This document shows, in pieces, positions 48,704 through 58,900 of a stretch of DNA of 64,000 nt (positions are counted from its first letter, which is position 1; each line of letters begins with the position of its first letter). The stretch is from Entamoeba invadens IP1 (Eukaryota > Evosea > Mastigamoebida > Endamoebidae): the NCBI RefSeq assembly GCF_000330505.1, contig NW_004191876.1:66826-130825 (forward strand), given 5' to 3'. The notes below the pieces were generated by a model. It was not told the DNA's origin and ran no database searches. It saw nothing but the letters and a program-made list of their open reading frames with translations. Both the position numbers and the translations under genes were made by a program.

Positions 48704-50227
48704 ATGATGAGGAATTTAATTATATTATGCTTTCTATTTGTATTGGTTTGTTCACAAAACACAAACACCGAACAAGAACCGGAACAGAAAGGACGAACAC
48801 TATGTTTCACCGAATTTATTGCAGTTAATATGGATGCTGAGAATGTGAAACAAAACAATGTATTCAATTGCTATGACAGAATAGATAAATACCAATATGA
48901 TATAAAGGGGTTTAACATACAATCGGTTTGTTATATTTCAACGAAGAATTCTATTGTGAATAAAACTTCAAATCGCCTTGGGAGATGTGGAGAGTGGTTG
49001 GAACTTGTAGGACCAAGCGAACAAAAGGTGGACTGTATGGTGGCTGGATCAATAGATTTTGAACTCCCTGATACCCCAGATATGGCAGACAGAATTGTTG
49101 GATTGTCTTATTCACTTTTCAAAAGACTGACTACTTATTCCGACGAAACACAAAATAGTGTCCAAGTTACACTTTCTGAAGTTGCTTTTGATATTGGAAT
49201 TCCACCAACGTTATATGTTATTTCTAGGACGGAGACTGAAGCCGTTATTCAATTCACAGATTCGAATAAATTGGGAGAAAGAGTTGGAATCGAGAAAAAT
49301 GGAAATGTTCTTGTGTATTATAAACAAGACGATGATACCTACACTGTCCCACTATTCAAAGAAGCTTTGAACATCCAACTCATTGCCTATGACGATGAAA
49401 AAATAAGATTTTTGTCGGTCAATTTAAATACCATTAACAAAACCACTGCGACAATTAGATTCAATGCAGACAAATCAGAGCCTTGCACATTCACAGCAGA
49501 AACTCAAATTGTGGGAAACGATTTGGGGGACGTCAGATTTAAAAAATGGAGTGTTTGGCAAATTAATCCAGACTACTCTTGGAAACTTTTCCCCCCGGGT
49601 GCAGCGTCCGTTGAAATGAACATGTATGGACTTTCATTGATAGGTGTTGAATATCCAGCCCCCATGAGAGTACAAAAGCATTTTTTGGAACTAAAAATGG
49701 TGTTGGATGTTGAAGATGCAGATCAAATACATGCAACACAGACGCTACTTTTGTTAGACACCAAATTGGCTGTTTTCGATATCAAATCAATTAAGTTGAT
49801 CAAAGACAATTTGGTGTATAAGAAAACTAAAAAATCGAACACTGAAATTGAAATTGGAGTCTCTCTTGCAAGCACCTCACTTGAATTTACAAATGTCATT
49901 GGGGTTGTTCTTAATTTTTCAAATCCACAAAAAGTCGTATTGAAAAAAGCGTACTTAAAAAGAATAACTTCACTAAAAAATGGCGAAGACTGTGACCTGA
50001 GGACGTTCGACTGTTTAAACACTGAATGCTCCATAACAAATACTTCAATAGATGAAGGAGCTATTCCTTTTAAAACTGGATGCATTCCTTATTGTGGATC
50101 TTGTCGAGATGGAAATGTGTGTACCACAAAAGGGAAGTGCATTAAAGAGAAAAATAACAATTTAAGAAGCTCTAGTCAACACAACTTCCTTCTGCTAGTT
50201 TTCGTTCTTTTGTGGGCTTTAATTTGA
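48704..50227 (+). CDS. Predicted GPI-anchored surface protein
   Basis: 507 residues from the ATG at 48704 (a second Met follows at once). A signal peptide (MMRNLIILCFLFVLVCS) precedes a large beta-rich ectodomain with scattered Cys and several N-glycosylation sites (for example NKT, NTT, NFS). Near the C-terminus is a compact Cys cluster (CDLRTFDCLNTEC, then CIPYCGSCRDGNVCTTKGKC) of EGF-like spacing. The protein ends in a hydrophobic run (FLLLVFVLLWALI) after small residues, a typical GPI-attachment signal without a cytosolic tail. No family is recognised. Confidence 0.8.
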   Translation: MMRNLIILCFLFVLVCSQNTNTEQEPEQKGRTLCFTEFIAVNMDAENVKQNNVFNCYDRIDKYQYDIKGFNIQSVCYISTKNSIVNKTSNRLGRCGEWLELVGPSEQKVDCMVAGSIDFELPDTPDMADRIVGLSYSLFKRLTTYSDETQNSVQVTLSEVAFDIGIPPTLYVISRTETEAVIQFTDSNKLGERVGIEKNGNVLVYYKQDDDTYTVPLFKEALNIQLIAYDDEKIRFLSVNLNTINKTTATIRFNADKSEPCTFTAETQIVGNDLGDVRFKKWSVWQINPDYSWKLFPPGAASVEMNMYGLSLIGVEYPAPMRVQKHFLELKMVLDVEDADQIHATQTLLLLDTKLAVFDIKSIKLIKDNLVYKKTKKSNTEIEIGVSLASTSLEFTNVIGVVLNFSNPQKVVLKKAYLKRITSLKNGEDCDLRTFDCLNTECSITNTSIDEGAIPFKTGCIPYCGSCRDGNVCTTKGKCIKEKNNNLRSSSQHNFLLLVFVLLWALI

Positions 50228-50531
50228 CATTATACATTTTTTGATATTTTGACACGTTACAACACATTAAATTTTTATGTAATGAGTATAAACAAATTAT
50301 GTTTATATTTATTCTATCGCAACATCTTTTTCAGTTGTTTGTATTAAACTTAATGTATTGAGTTGTTTTTATTGCTTTGGATGAGTGTTAAAGTGAAACG
50401 AATTTGTAAAGTTCGTTTCACTTTAAGAATTACGACCTTGTTGCAAAATATCATGAGAAAATAATTATAATATAAAAAACAAAAAATTGGGGTTTTGGAG
50501 ATTTAAATTATAATCCAATGGCGCAATAATC
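50228..50531. other. Convergent spacer with perfect stem-loop
   Basis: 304 nt between the ends of the GPI-protein and PABP genes. It contains the stem-loop at 50388-50426. The rest is AT-rich 3' sequence. Confidence 0.55.
50388..50426. terminator. Perfect 15-bp stem-loop between convergent genes
   Basis: TTAAAGTGAAACGAA at 50388-50402 is the exact inverse complement of 50412-50426, with a 9-nt loop. Its place between two converging 3' ends suggests a role in 3'-end formation or a transcription barrier. That role is inference; it could instead be a small non-coding element. Confidence 0.4.
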
Positions 50532-52091
50532 TTATTTCTTTGTAACTGATTCATGAATTTGTTCGATAACTTTGATGAGTTGTTCGTGGTCGTCCATCAT
50601 TGGGAGTAAGACGGAGTATTCAATTGATTCGAGAAGAATACCAGTAATTCTTCCAATCATCTCTTCGTCGTACTTCTTCAAATTCTCGACAAATGTATAA
50701 ATCTTCTCTCCAAGATCATTTCTCATATTATCAGTGACTTCAATTTCCTTCTTTGGCTCCGGCTTTTTCTCTTCTTTCTTTTGTTCATACTTCTTCTTTT
50801 CAATCTTCTCTGATCTCTCAACTCTTGGCTTCTTGGGTCCAACTGGTCGTCTCTGTTGTTGTTGTTGTTGCTGGAAGAAAGCACCCATTTGGGCACCAAA
50901 CATCTGGAACAATGGAGTCATGTAATTCAATGGGAATGCATTGCCCATTTGGTACATCTGGTTGGTCATAAACTTCTCTTGTCTGTTCATGAACTTGCAG
51001 ACTTTCCATCCAAGCTCTTCACCTTTGGTCATCGCCTTATTAAAAGCTTCTTGTGAAGTGAAGCAAACAAAAGCAATACTAGTTGGGACCTTTTCATAAT
51101 ACTTGACACGAACAGAGTAAATCTCACCACAATCGGCAAAAGCGCTTCTGATCTCGGCATCAGAAGTTGGTTCTTTCAAAGTGTTAATGTACATATTGAA
51201 ATCTTTGTACTTTCCTTGAATATTGCTCTTAATTTCAAGACTCTTTTGTAACCAAACTCTTGACCTCTCACTTCGGCTCATATAATAGTCAACCTTAATT
51301 TCACCCTGCCCAAGGACGTTGTTCTTTGGAGCAGTTAAAGCCTTCTGAGCATCTTCTTCATTCTCAAAATCAACAAATCCCATGGCAGTTGGGTGTTTGT
51401 CATCACATGCAAACAAGACTTGGAATTTATTGTCAGGATTCTTTCTGAGTGGTCCGAACGTTTCGAAGTATTTAACGAATTGTTCTTCATTGACGCTCTT
51501 ATCGATGTTTGAGACGTACAAGTTGGTCTTCTTGTTCTTCGTCTGTTTTTCAAACTTTGCAACGATGAAATTGTCCTCCCCAATTTTTGCCTTGATTTCA
51601 GCAGCATTTTCAACAGCCTTAAGTGCAGCTTCAATAGTTCTGTACTTGACATATCCAAATCCATTTGATGCACCATTCTCATTGACAGACAACTTAACTG
51701 AAATGATTTCACCAAAAGTCATAAAGACGTCTTGCATCTCTTTCTGACTGACAGTCTTCTTGATGTTTTTGACAAACAAATTGGTCTGTGTCTCTGTTCT
51801 TTGCTTGAAATCTTTCAACGACCAAAACATGTTGACTGTCTTCCCATCAATCAATGCCCCGTTCATCGTCTCTATCGCTTTCTTGGCTGCTTCGTGGGTG
51901 TTCATATTGACATAAGCAATAGCAGTGTCGTAATGCTCGTTACGGCTGACGTGGACTGAAGCAACCTGCGACTCAAACTTGGCACTGATCTCTTTGTACA
52001 ACAGAGATTCAGTCACGTTTTTGCTCAAACTTGAGACAAAGATTGTCTTGTTATCATCAAAGTTTGGGAAGAGGTTCTGAGGAGCGGACAT
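50532..52091 (-). CDS. PABP: Cytoplasmic poly(A)-binding protein
   Basis: 519 residues. Four RRMs occupy about 16-95, 100-187, 190-280 and 293-372, with RNP1/RNP2 motifs such as LFVKNIKKTV and NGFGYVKY. A short Met/Gln-rich linker with a polyglutamine run follows (about 385-425), then a Lys/Glu stretch and a C-terminal MLLE (PABC) domain (about 452-519). The MLLE core reads EMIGRITGILLESI rather than the usual KITGMLLE, close enough to bind PAM2 peptides. It coats poly(A) tails and links them to translation. A GAAC core (GTTC at 52115-52118) lies 24 nt upstream. Confidence 0.95.
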   Translation of the reverse strand: MSAPQNLFPNFDDNKTIFVSSLSKNVTESLLYKEISAKFESQVASVHVSRNEHYDTAIAYVNMNTHEAAKKAIETMNGALIDGKTVNMFWSLKDFKQRTETQTNLFVKNIKKTVSQKEMQDVFMTFGEIISVKLSVNENGASNGFGYVKYRTIEAALKAVENAAEIKAKIGEDNFIVAKFEKQTKNKKTNLYVSNIDKSVNEEQFVKYFETFGPLRKNPDNKFQVLFACDDKHPTAMGFVDFENEEDAQKALTAPKNNVLGQGEIKVDYYMSRSERSRVWLQKSLEIKSNIQGKYKDFNMYINTLKEPTSDAEIRSAFADCGEIYSVRVKYYEKVPTSIAFVCFTSQEAFNKAMTKGEELGWKVCKFMNRQEKFMTNQMYQMGNAFPLNYMTPLFQMFGAQMGAFFQQQQQQQRRPVGPKKPRVERSEKIEKKKYEQKKEEKKPEPKKEIEVTDNMRNDLGEKIYTFVENLKKYDEEMIGRITGILLESIEYSVLLPMMDDHEQLIKVIEQIHESVTKK

Positions 52092-52671
52092 TAATGTTTG
52101 AATAATAAGTAAGGGTTCAAAAGGAGAAATAGGAGGGTTTCATAGAGAGTCTTGGTACTATAATGGAAATGAAAACTAGAATAACAAATTATATTATACA
52201 TTGTTATTATTTTAATTATAACTTATTGTATAAAAAAAATTGATTGGCATTTCTATTTGATTGTAACGATTTGTCGACCTACAAAAACACAATAATGGTT
52301 TTCTGTTTGTGAAAAGACAAATTTCCCGAAAACACACACAAAATTGTTTAACTTTACTTTTTACCATATTTTTTCTTAAAAAATTAATAAAGACCCTTTA
52401 TTTTATGTTTATTTTTTATTGTGATTTCTTCAGTTTAAATTAAATATTTAAGGGTTTTAATTTTTGTTTATTAAAAAATAATGTATTATAAAAAATTCAT
52501 TAGTAATACAATAAATGTATAGATTAAAATTTTTCAATCTTAAACCAAATTTTTAATTTATAAATAACAAATTTCAAAATAAAATATGTTCTAACTTTTG
52601 ATAGTAATTAATTATTAATTTATTAATATTATATTAATTATAACTTAAACATAATGGATAGAATTTAAAAA
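52092..52671. other. AT-rich intergenic region
   Basis: 580 nt between two minus-strand genes; contains the PABP promoter region (GAAC at 52115-52118 on the minus strand) and otherwise simple A/T sequence. Confidence 0.5.
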
Positions 52672-53613
52672 TTAATTCATAAATGGTTTGACAGCTTCCA
52701 TTGAGTCGTCCCACAATTTTTCTAAAAGTGTGTCATCATCAAGACACTTGTTGTGCTTTCCAGCCACTTTACAGTCTGCGTGGTATTCCCCGTTCGCGAC
52801 ATTTTCTTCGTTCACGAGATATAAAGCAGTTTGAACACCTTCGACTGGTGATTTAAAAATGACTCTCAGAACCGGTCCACAGACAATTTGCATCCAATAT
52901 GGGAAGAACTGCCAGAGAGCTGTTCTGACGCAACCCGGGTGTTCCGACACAGCGGTGATATTGCTATTCTTTTTGGAGAGTTGCTTTGCGAACATCGCCA
53001 TTGCCAATTTACTTTCACAATAATATCTCATTGACATGAATTCCTTTTCTTCAGCAGTGAAAGGAAAAACGGTCTTTTTATAAAGGAGTGAGGCAACTGA
53101 AGACAAGTTGATAACTCTCCCATGGACTTTTTCTATCTTTGGTAATACCAATTGCGTCAATAAAAAGTGCCCCAAGTAATTGACCCCCATTTGCTTTTCA
53201 AAACCCTGAGCAGTCTTTCCATATGGCACTCTCATGACACCCGCGTTGTTAACCAATATGTCGATGTGATCAACTTTGGTATTCAACTCTTCCGCAGCTT
53301 TTTTCACAGAAGCCATATCATTTAAGTCCAAATGAATATGTGAAAGATCACAATCTTTGTGGACAGATTTGATCTCTTCTATAACCTTTCCAGCAAGTGT
53401 ATCGTTTCGAGACATTGAAATTATTTGAGCACCGCAATCCGCTAACTGCTCAACTAATAACTTACCCATGCCATTGGTGCCTCCTGTGACTACAATAACT
53501 TTGTTGGTCAAATCACGGTGAGAGTGATTGACACCCCCAGCTGCATAAAGGCGGACTAACACCAAAAAAATGGCAATAAACACTGATATACAAAGCAATG
53601 ATACCAAATCCAT
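52672..53613 (-). CDS. Membrane-anchored short-chain dehydrogenase/reductase, retinol-dehydrogenase-like
   Basis: 313 residues. An N-terminal hydrophobic helix (about 3-23) should anchor it, probably in the ER. The classical SDR Rossmann motifs are present: VVTGGTNGMGK for NAD(P) binding, LVNNAGV, the catalytic Ser in INLSSVAS, and the Tyr-x3-Lys in YYCESKLAMA. The overall pattern (HVNYLGHFLLT-like GVNYLGHFLLTQL, PGCVRTALW) matches the RDH11-14/WWOX group. The natural substrate in this organism is unknown; a lipid or steroid-like alcohol or aldehyde is likely. A GAAC core is about 26 nt upstream (GTTC at 53639-53642). Confidence 0.92.
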   Translation of the reverse strand: MDLVSLLCISVFIAIFLVLVRLYAAGGVNHSHRDLTNKVIVVTGGTNGMGKLLVEQLADCGAQIISMSRNDTLAGKVIEEIKSVHKDCDLSHIHLDLNDMASVKKAAEELNTKVDHIDILVNNAGVMRVPYGKTAQGFEKQMGVNYLGHFLLTQLVLPKIEKVHGRVINLSSVASLLYKKTVFPFTAEEKEFMSMRYYCESKLAMAMFAKQLSKKNSNITAVSEHPGCVRTALWQFFPYWMQIVCGPVLRVIFKSPVEGVQTALYLVNEENVANGEYHADCKVAGKHNKCLDDDTLLEKLWDDSMEAVKPFMN

Positions 53614-54217
53614 TTGTTTTTCAAGTTACCCACTACTCGTTCTGAAATATTCTCAATCGTTTAAAAATAATCTTTTCATCTCATCTAGTCATATCTTCCC
53701 ATTTTTACATCTTGGATTGCTTACTATTTTAAAATAATTCAATTATTAATTTATTCTAGTTGTTTACATAATATGGATTTATAGGTTTTTAATTGAACAA
53801 AACCTATCATTTATATATTGTGACATATTTTCAATATTTAATGTATTGTACTATAAATAAATTGGTGTTTTTTTGGAAGTATAATTTATTAGATCGTAAC
53901 GATCAAAATGAAAAATCAAAAACTTTTTTGTTTTATTTTTTATAGATTAAAATTTATCATTATTTATAACATATAAAAACTAAAAATATATAATATTTTT
54001 TTCATTTAAAAATAATATAGTTGTAATTTATTATAAATTTAAGTATTTATTAACTATATATGTCATACATCAATTTAATTATAATATGGTAAAAAACTTT
54101 GAAAAAATTTTCAGTTTTTATTATTTTTCAAATAATCGTATGGTTTTAATTGTTAAAAAACATATTAAAAACAAAAAAAGAAAAACACCGAAAATCAAAA
54201 AAACGCAGAAAGAAAAC

Positions 54218-54270
54218 AGAAAAAGTCTGTTTTTTTTGTTGTTTTTTTGGTTGGCAAACAGACTTTTTCT
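54218..54270. repeat. Perfect 15-bp inverted repeat
   Basis: AGAAAAAGTCTGTTT (54218-54232) is inversely repeated at 54256-54270 around a 23-nt T/G-rich loop. The frame crossing it has low-complexity composition, so a structural or regulatory element is more likely than a gene. Confidence 0.5.
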
Positions 54271-54500
54271 ATGGCGAGTTATTTGGATAGTAAAAAAAAA
54301 CATTTAAAAACCATTAAATATTGAATAAAAAAATGAAAAAAAATAATATCACTAATAAAATTGAATTAAACGATAGAATATGTCTCATAAAGGGCTTGTT
54401 TTTTTCCCAAAATAGTTTTCAAGAAAACGAGAAAGTAGTTTAAAATGATTAGAGGAGTGATTTGATTAAATAGACCAGAGAGGAATTCAGAGATAAGAAA

Positions 54501-54504
54501 GAAC
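54501..54504 (+). promoter_or_regulatory. GAAC core promoter element, WASP-like gene
   Basis: GAAC stands 12 nt before the ATG at 54516. Confidence 0.45.
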
Positions 54505-54515
54505 TTCAAAGTCAA

Positions 54516-55582
54516 ATGAGCTTTCTGAAAAAATTAGGACAGCCCAAAGAGGATTATTCCAATATGGTCATTTCGGAACCGTCGGGGTTTAAACAAATGC
54601 ATCATGTGGGTGTTGGAAGTGATGGCCAAGTCAACTTAGACTCAATTCCTCCAGAGTGGAAAGACACACTTAGACGCGCAGGTGTAAAACGACGAGAATT
54701 AGAAAATGCAGACCAATCGACTCGAGACCAAATATTTTCTATGCTTTCTGAAAACGACAAAAATGCTTCAGCGCCGCCACCACCTCCACCAAGCAGAGGA
54801 GGATGTCCACCACCACCTCCTGGTAGAAGACCCGGACCTCCAACATCATCATCGGGTATGCAAGTTCCTTCTAAAAGACCCCCACCGCCACCTAAAAAGA
54901 AAGTTTGTTTTTCAGGTAATATTTGGTTTCTATTTTGAACGTCTTAATATTGTAATTTAAAAATAACATGCAACACTTCAATGAAAACATCCATCGAATA
55001 CCGAAAAGCGACACAAACAGAACGTTGCATGTATCCAAATGCATTGAGGTACTCATGTATTCTGATGTATCGAATAATTGCGTACATATGACTCCATTTT
55101 ATAATTGTTGTAAGTAAATTTTAAAAGAAAGAAACTAACCGTATTAGTTACCACCGCCTCCACCAAACAAAAACGCACCAGGAACACCTGCACACCAAAA
55201 CGTGCCTCCACCAGTCCCAAGAAAACAAGGCCCCCCTATACCAGCTCCAAGAACAAATGGCCCACCAGCTCCACCCCCACCGAGACATGGAGGGGCTGCT
55301 GTCTTACCTCCTCCTGGGTTGGTGCCACCTCCTCCAGGAATTCTTCCTCCATCAGAAGCAAATGCACCTGCTTTGCCACCACCACGTGGACCATCGTTGG
55401 CAGATCAACTTAAACAAGGGAAGTCGTCGTTAACTGCCGCAAAAGTAACAGAGGAAAAAACACCACCGCCACACGAAGAAAATATAGTCGATGCACTTAG
55501 AAGTGTAATGGCAAAAAGAAGAGAAGATATTAACGTCGATGAAGAGGAAGAATCATCTGACGAGGATGGGTGGAGCAATTAG
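54516..55582 (+). CDS. Compact WASP-like Arp2/3 activator (CRIB, polyproline, WH2-like, acidic), two exons
   Basis: Exons 54516-54902 and 55148-55582 give 273 residues; the 245-nt intron starts GTTTGT and ends TATTAG, phase 0. Near the N-terminus a CRIB motif (ISEPSGFKQMHHVGV, then VNLDSIPPEW) should bind Rac/Cdc42-type GTPases. Polyproline runs (about 87-200) would recruit profilin and SH3 proteins. Then follow a WH2-like SLADQLKQGKSSLTAAKV, a connector-like VDALRSVMAKRREDI, and an acidic end EEEESSDEDGWSN with the terminal Trp. There is no WH1 domain. The domain order equals the functional half of WASP, so actin nucleation downstream of Rho GTPases is a strong inference. Confidence 0.83.
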
Positions 55583-55899
55583 TGTTGTTGTGTCATTTAC
55601 TTTTTAATGTGTTCGTTGTTTCATTTCTTACGCATCAATAATTCTCACATTCTTCATTGTTTTTAATTTGCTCACATTTGCTTGACAAACATTTTTTTCC
55701 TTTTCATTGTTCTATAAAGGGGCAGTATAAATATTATAAATTGAAATTGGGGAATTACGTTTAAAAACAAAGTTAAAAAGATGTATTATAATTAATAATA
55801 TCGAGTATGTAAAATGATAAAAATAGTGAAAGTTTAAATAAATGAAAAATAAAATTAGTGAAAAAAAAGAAAAGACAGAAAAAAGCAGTATTCGAAAGC

Positions 55900-55924
55900 G
55901 ACGAACTTTTTTAAAAAGTTCGTC
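55900..55924. promoter_or_regulatory. 25-bp palindrome carrying GAAC on both strands
   Basis: GACGAACTTTTT and AAAAAGTTCGTC flank a single T, a perfect 12-bp-arm palindrome 31 nt upstream of the kinase start. It places GAAC in both orientations, which suggests a dimeric factor site. It could also fold as a hairpin if transcribed. Confidence 0.5.
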
Positions 55925-55940
55925 TCCAAAAGGTTAGAAA

Positions 55941-55944
55941 GAAC
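55941..55944 (+). promoter_or_regulatory. GAAC core promoter element, kinase gene
   Basis: GAAC lies 12 nt upstream of the ATG at 55956. Confidence 0.45.
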
Positions 55945-55955
55945 TGTAAAAATGT

Positions 55956-58900
55956 ATGTCAGAGAAAGTAGAAGGGAAAGAAGAGGAAAAGAAAGACGAA
56001 TACACGTTTGATGGGATAGAAACGGTTGCTACAATGGAGTACGATGAAGTTTATGACAACAAGCCAGTGGCTGAAAGAAAAAAGTTGCCAGCTCGAAAAC
56101 ACAAAAAAGGAAAGAAAAAGAAAAAAGCCAAAATAACAGGAGAGGAGGGCACCACAGATGAACACTTGGATGTTGCAAAGGAAAAAACGAATGAAACCAA
56201 AACTTCAAAAGTCGAAGAAAAGAGTGAAAGTTCAAATAAAAGTTTAAAACCTTCACAATTGTTGCAGAAAACTGAAAGCGCCGAAAGACTTGAAAACACA
56301 CAAAAACCAGAAAAAGGCGAAAAGGAAGGAAGAAAAAGTGAAGGGAGTTGTGTTGGACAAGAAGGGAAACAACAATCACCACAACATACAAATGTGGTAA
56401 AAGACAAAAATGCATTTAAAGTTCGTGAGGAAATGAAGAAAAAGGAGAATGCAAAATTACGAACAGAAATAGAAACACATAAAGATGTTGGAGAGAATCC
56501 AATGACAAGTAAAAAACTCACAGCAGTGACAGACAACGAGAAGTTGATATTTAACATTGCGAATAGTATTGGATGTGGGGCTTATGGTGAAGTGTTTGTT
56601 GGGATGAATGCCGACTCCGGTGAATTTGTAGCCATCAAACAAATGAAAATTACACGCAAAAGTGTTATGAATGAAGTGATGGAAGAAATTCGATTATTAA
56701 AAAAATTGAAACACAAACATATTGTGCGATACATCACTTCAACGGAGAGTTATGGGTCATTGTATATTGTGATGGAATACATGGAATCGGGGTCACTTCT
56801 TAATATCATCAAAAAGTTTAACAAACTGAATGAAGCGCTCTCTGCAAAGTACGTGTATCAAATTCTTGATGGACTTTCGTTCATCCACGAACAGGGTATC
56901 GTCCACCGGGATATTAAAGCTGCTAATATTCTGGTCGCAAAAGATGGAAGTGTCAAAATTGCGGATTTTGGTGTCTCTGTGCAGACAGACAACACACGAA
57001 ACGGGAACGAAGACGTGGTTGGAACACCAAATTGGATGAGTCCCGAAATTATCATGTTGCAGGGAACAACAGTGAAGGCTGATATTTGGGCACTTGGTTG
57101 TACCGTACTTGAACTGATCACGGGAAACCCCCCATATTATGACTTGCCTCCAGCTGCCGCATTACACAAAATTGTTTCCGATGAGATTCCACCAATTCCG
57201 AATGAGATATCATACTTATTGAGAGACTTCTTATTACAATGTTTCCAGAAGAATCCACTTGCAAGAGCATCTTCAACATCATTACAAAGCCATAAATGGT
57301 TTGTTGAGAATGGACTAATTGTTGAGAAGAAGAAACGACCTGGAATGGTTAGAATGAATTCTCAAATGAATATGGATGGTGCAGAGTCTCCAAGGAAGAA
57401 CGCAATAAAAAGAATTAAAGCAGAGAATGTCAGCGGAGAGAAAGACGAGTGGGGAGAATCTTTTGATATGGGGGTCACGTGGAGTCCTGTAGTTGAAAAG
57501 AAGAAAGAGCTAATTCGTTCTGGGTCAACTGTTGGATTGGACGAAATAGATGTCATGAAAAACACGAAAGATGAACAACAAGTTGCTTTTATTAAAATGA
57601 TGGATGACGCGACTAAGTTAATTCATTACGGAGGAAAGGAGAACATTCAGAAGTTAATGGGAGTGATGGTGAAGTTATGTGAAATGTGTGCGGACTTGTC
57701 TTTTAAGAATATTGCAAGTTGTGTGTATACCGTTGGTGTGTTTCCGCCATTGAGTGTTGTTGAGAGAGAAGAGTTTAATTATAACCTCCCACTCAAACTC
57801 ACTGCATTTCAAGTGATTAATAAAATTATAGAAAAGGAAGGAAATATAAGGAAGAACATTGTGATGTGTGGGTGTGCAACACTTATTGAGTTTTCTAAGA
57901 ATCATGTGAAGTATAACGACCCTTATCTGAATGAGATTGTCAAGTTTGTGTATAACATGTTAGTTGGAGAGGATGCAAGAGAGTTTTTTAGTGCTGGTGG
58001 ACTATCGTTGGTTAGTGTGTTGCTTGGGATGAAGTATGATGAAAGGCAGAAAGGGAACATTAAGAAAGTGCTTGAAGGACTTGTGAAGTTTATTGAACGA
58101 CAAAATGATGTGGTCATGAAAATAGGGTTTTGCTCAAGAAACGTGATTTCGCTGTTGTTGATTAAAGACAAAGTAATAGAAGGACTCCTTCAAATGTCGA
58201 TTCAAAGTTTTATAGCAAAGAATTATGGAATATGTGGTATATGCACCAAAGTGATTAATCAAATGCTGGAATTTGTTGTGAGGAATGGAACACAAGTGAA
58301 ATATGAATTTTGCCAGAGAATTGTATCGAGTAAGATACTGGAAACGATAACACAAAACATGCACATGGCTGTTTTAGACGAAGGTAAAGACAAACAAGAA
58401 TATACACAAGAGGAAGCATTGTTCCAGATTTGTAAAACATGTAAAAATGTGATGGTAGACTCGGACAAAGACTGTCTCCCAAAACTCCTTGAGAGTAAAA
58501 TTGTATTGTTTCTCTTTAAAGTACTCTTCAGATGTGATTCAGTGTACTCATCGTCTAAGAAACAAGAAAAATTAGAAGAGTTTATGAAAAAAGGTATTTA
58601 CAACCCTTTACAATGTTTAAAAATTGTTTGTGTGTCGTGTGACTTTGGAGTCAGGGTGTGCCAAGAGTTGTGTTCGATGCCAAGTACTTTCACATTACTT
58701 TGCGATTTGTGTGAGGCTGCGAAAAGTTTTGAAAAGATAGAGAATGATGTGTTGGACTTAATATTTGTCATCTCGAAAAACCTCGTCAAGCAACAGGGAA
58801 ATACCGATTTGATCAATTCTGACGCAATGGCGTTTATTTTGAGTAAATTGAGTAAGAAAGGACTTCGCCCCGGTGTGTTTGCAGCAATTAGTGGGATGTA

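Larger units (their letters stand above)
53614..54515. other. Divergent intergenic region with a 15-bp hairpin
   Basis: 902 nt of AT-rich DNA between divergent genes. Contains the inverted repeat at 54218-54270 and promoter cores near both ends. Confidence 0.5.
55583..55955. other. Intergenic region with palindromic GAAC sequence
   Basis: 373 nt. The first part is AT-rich 3' sequence of the WASP-like gene; the last 60 nt hold the palindrome at 55900-55924 and a GAAC at 55941-55944. Confidence 0.5.

Noticed and set aside
54086..54307. Lys/Phe-rich 73-codon frame
   Set aside because: Falls across an inverted repeat in AT-rich DNA with low-complexity composition.
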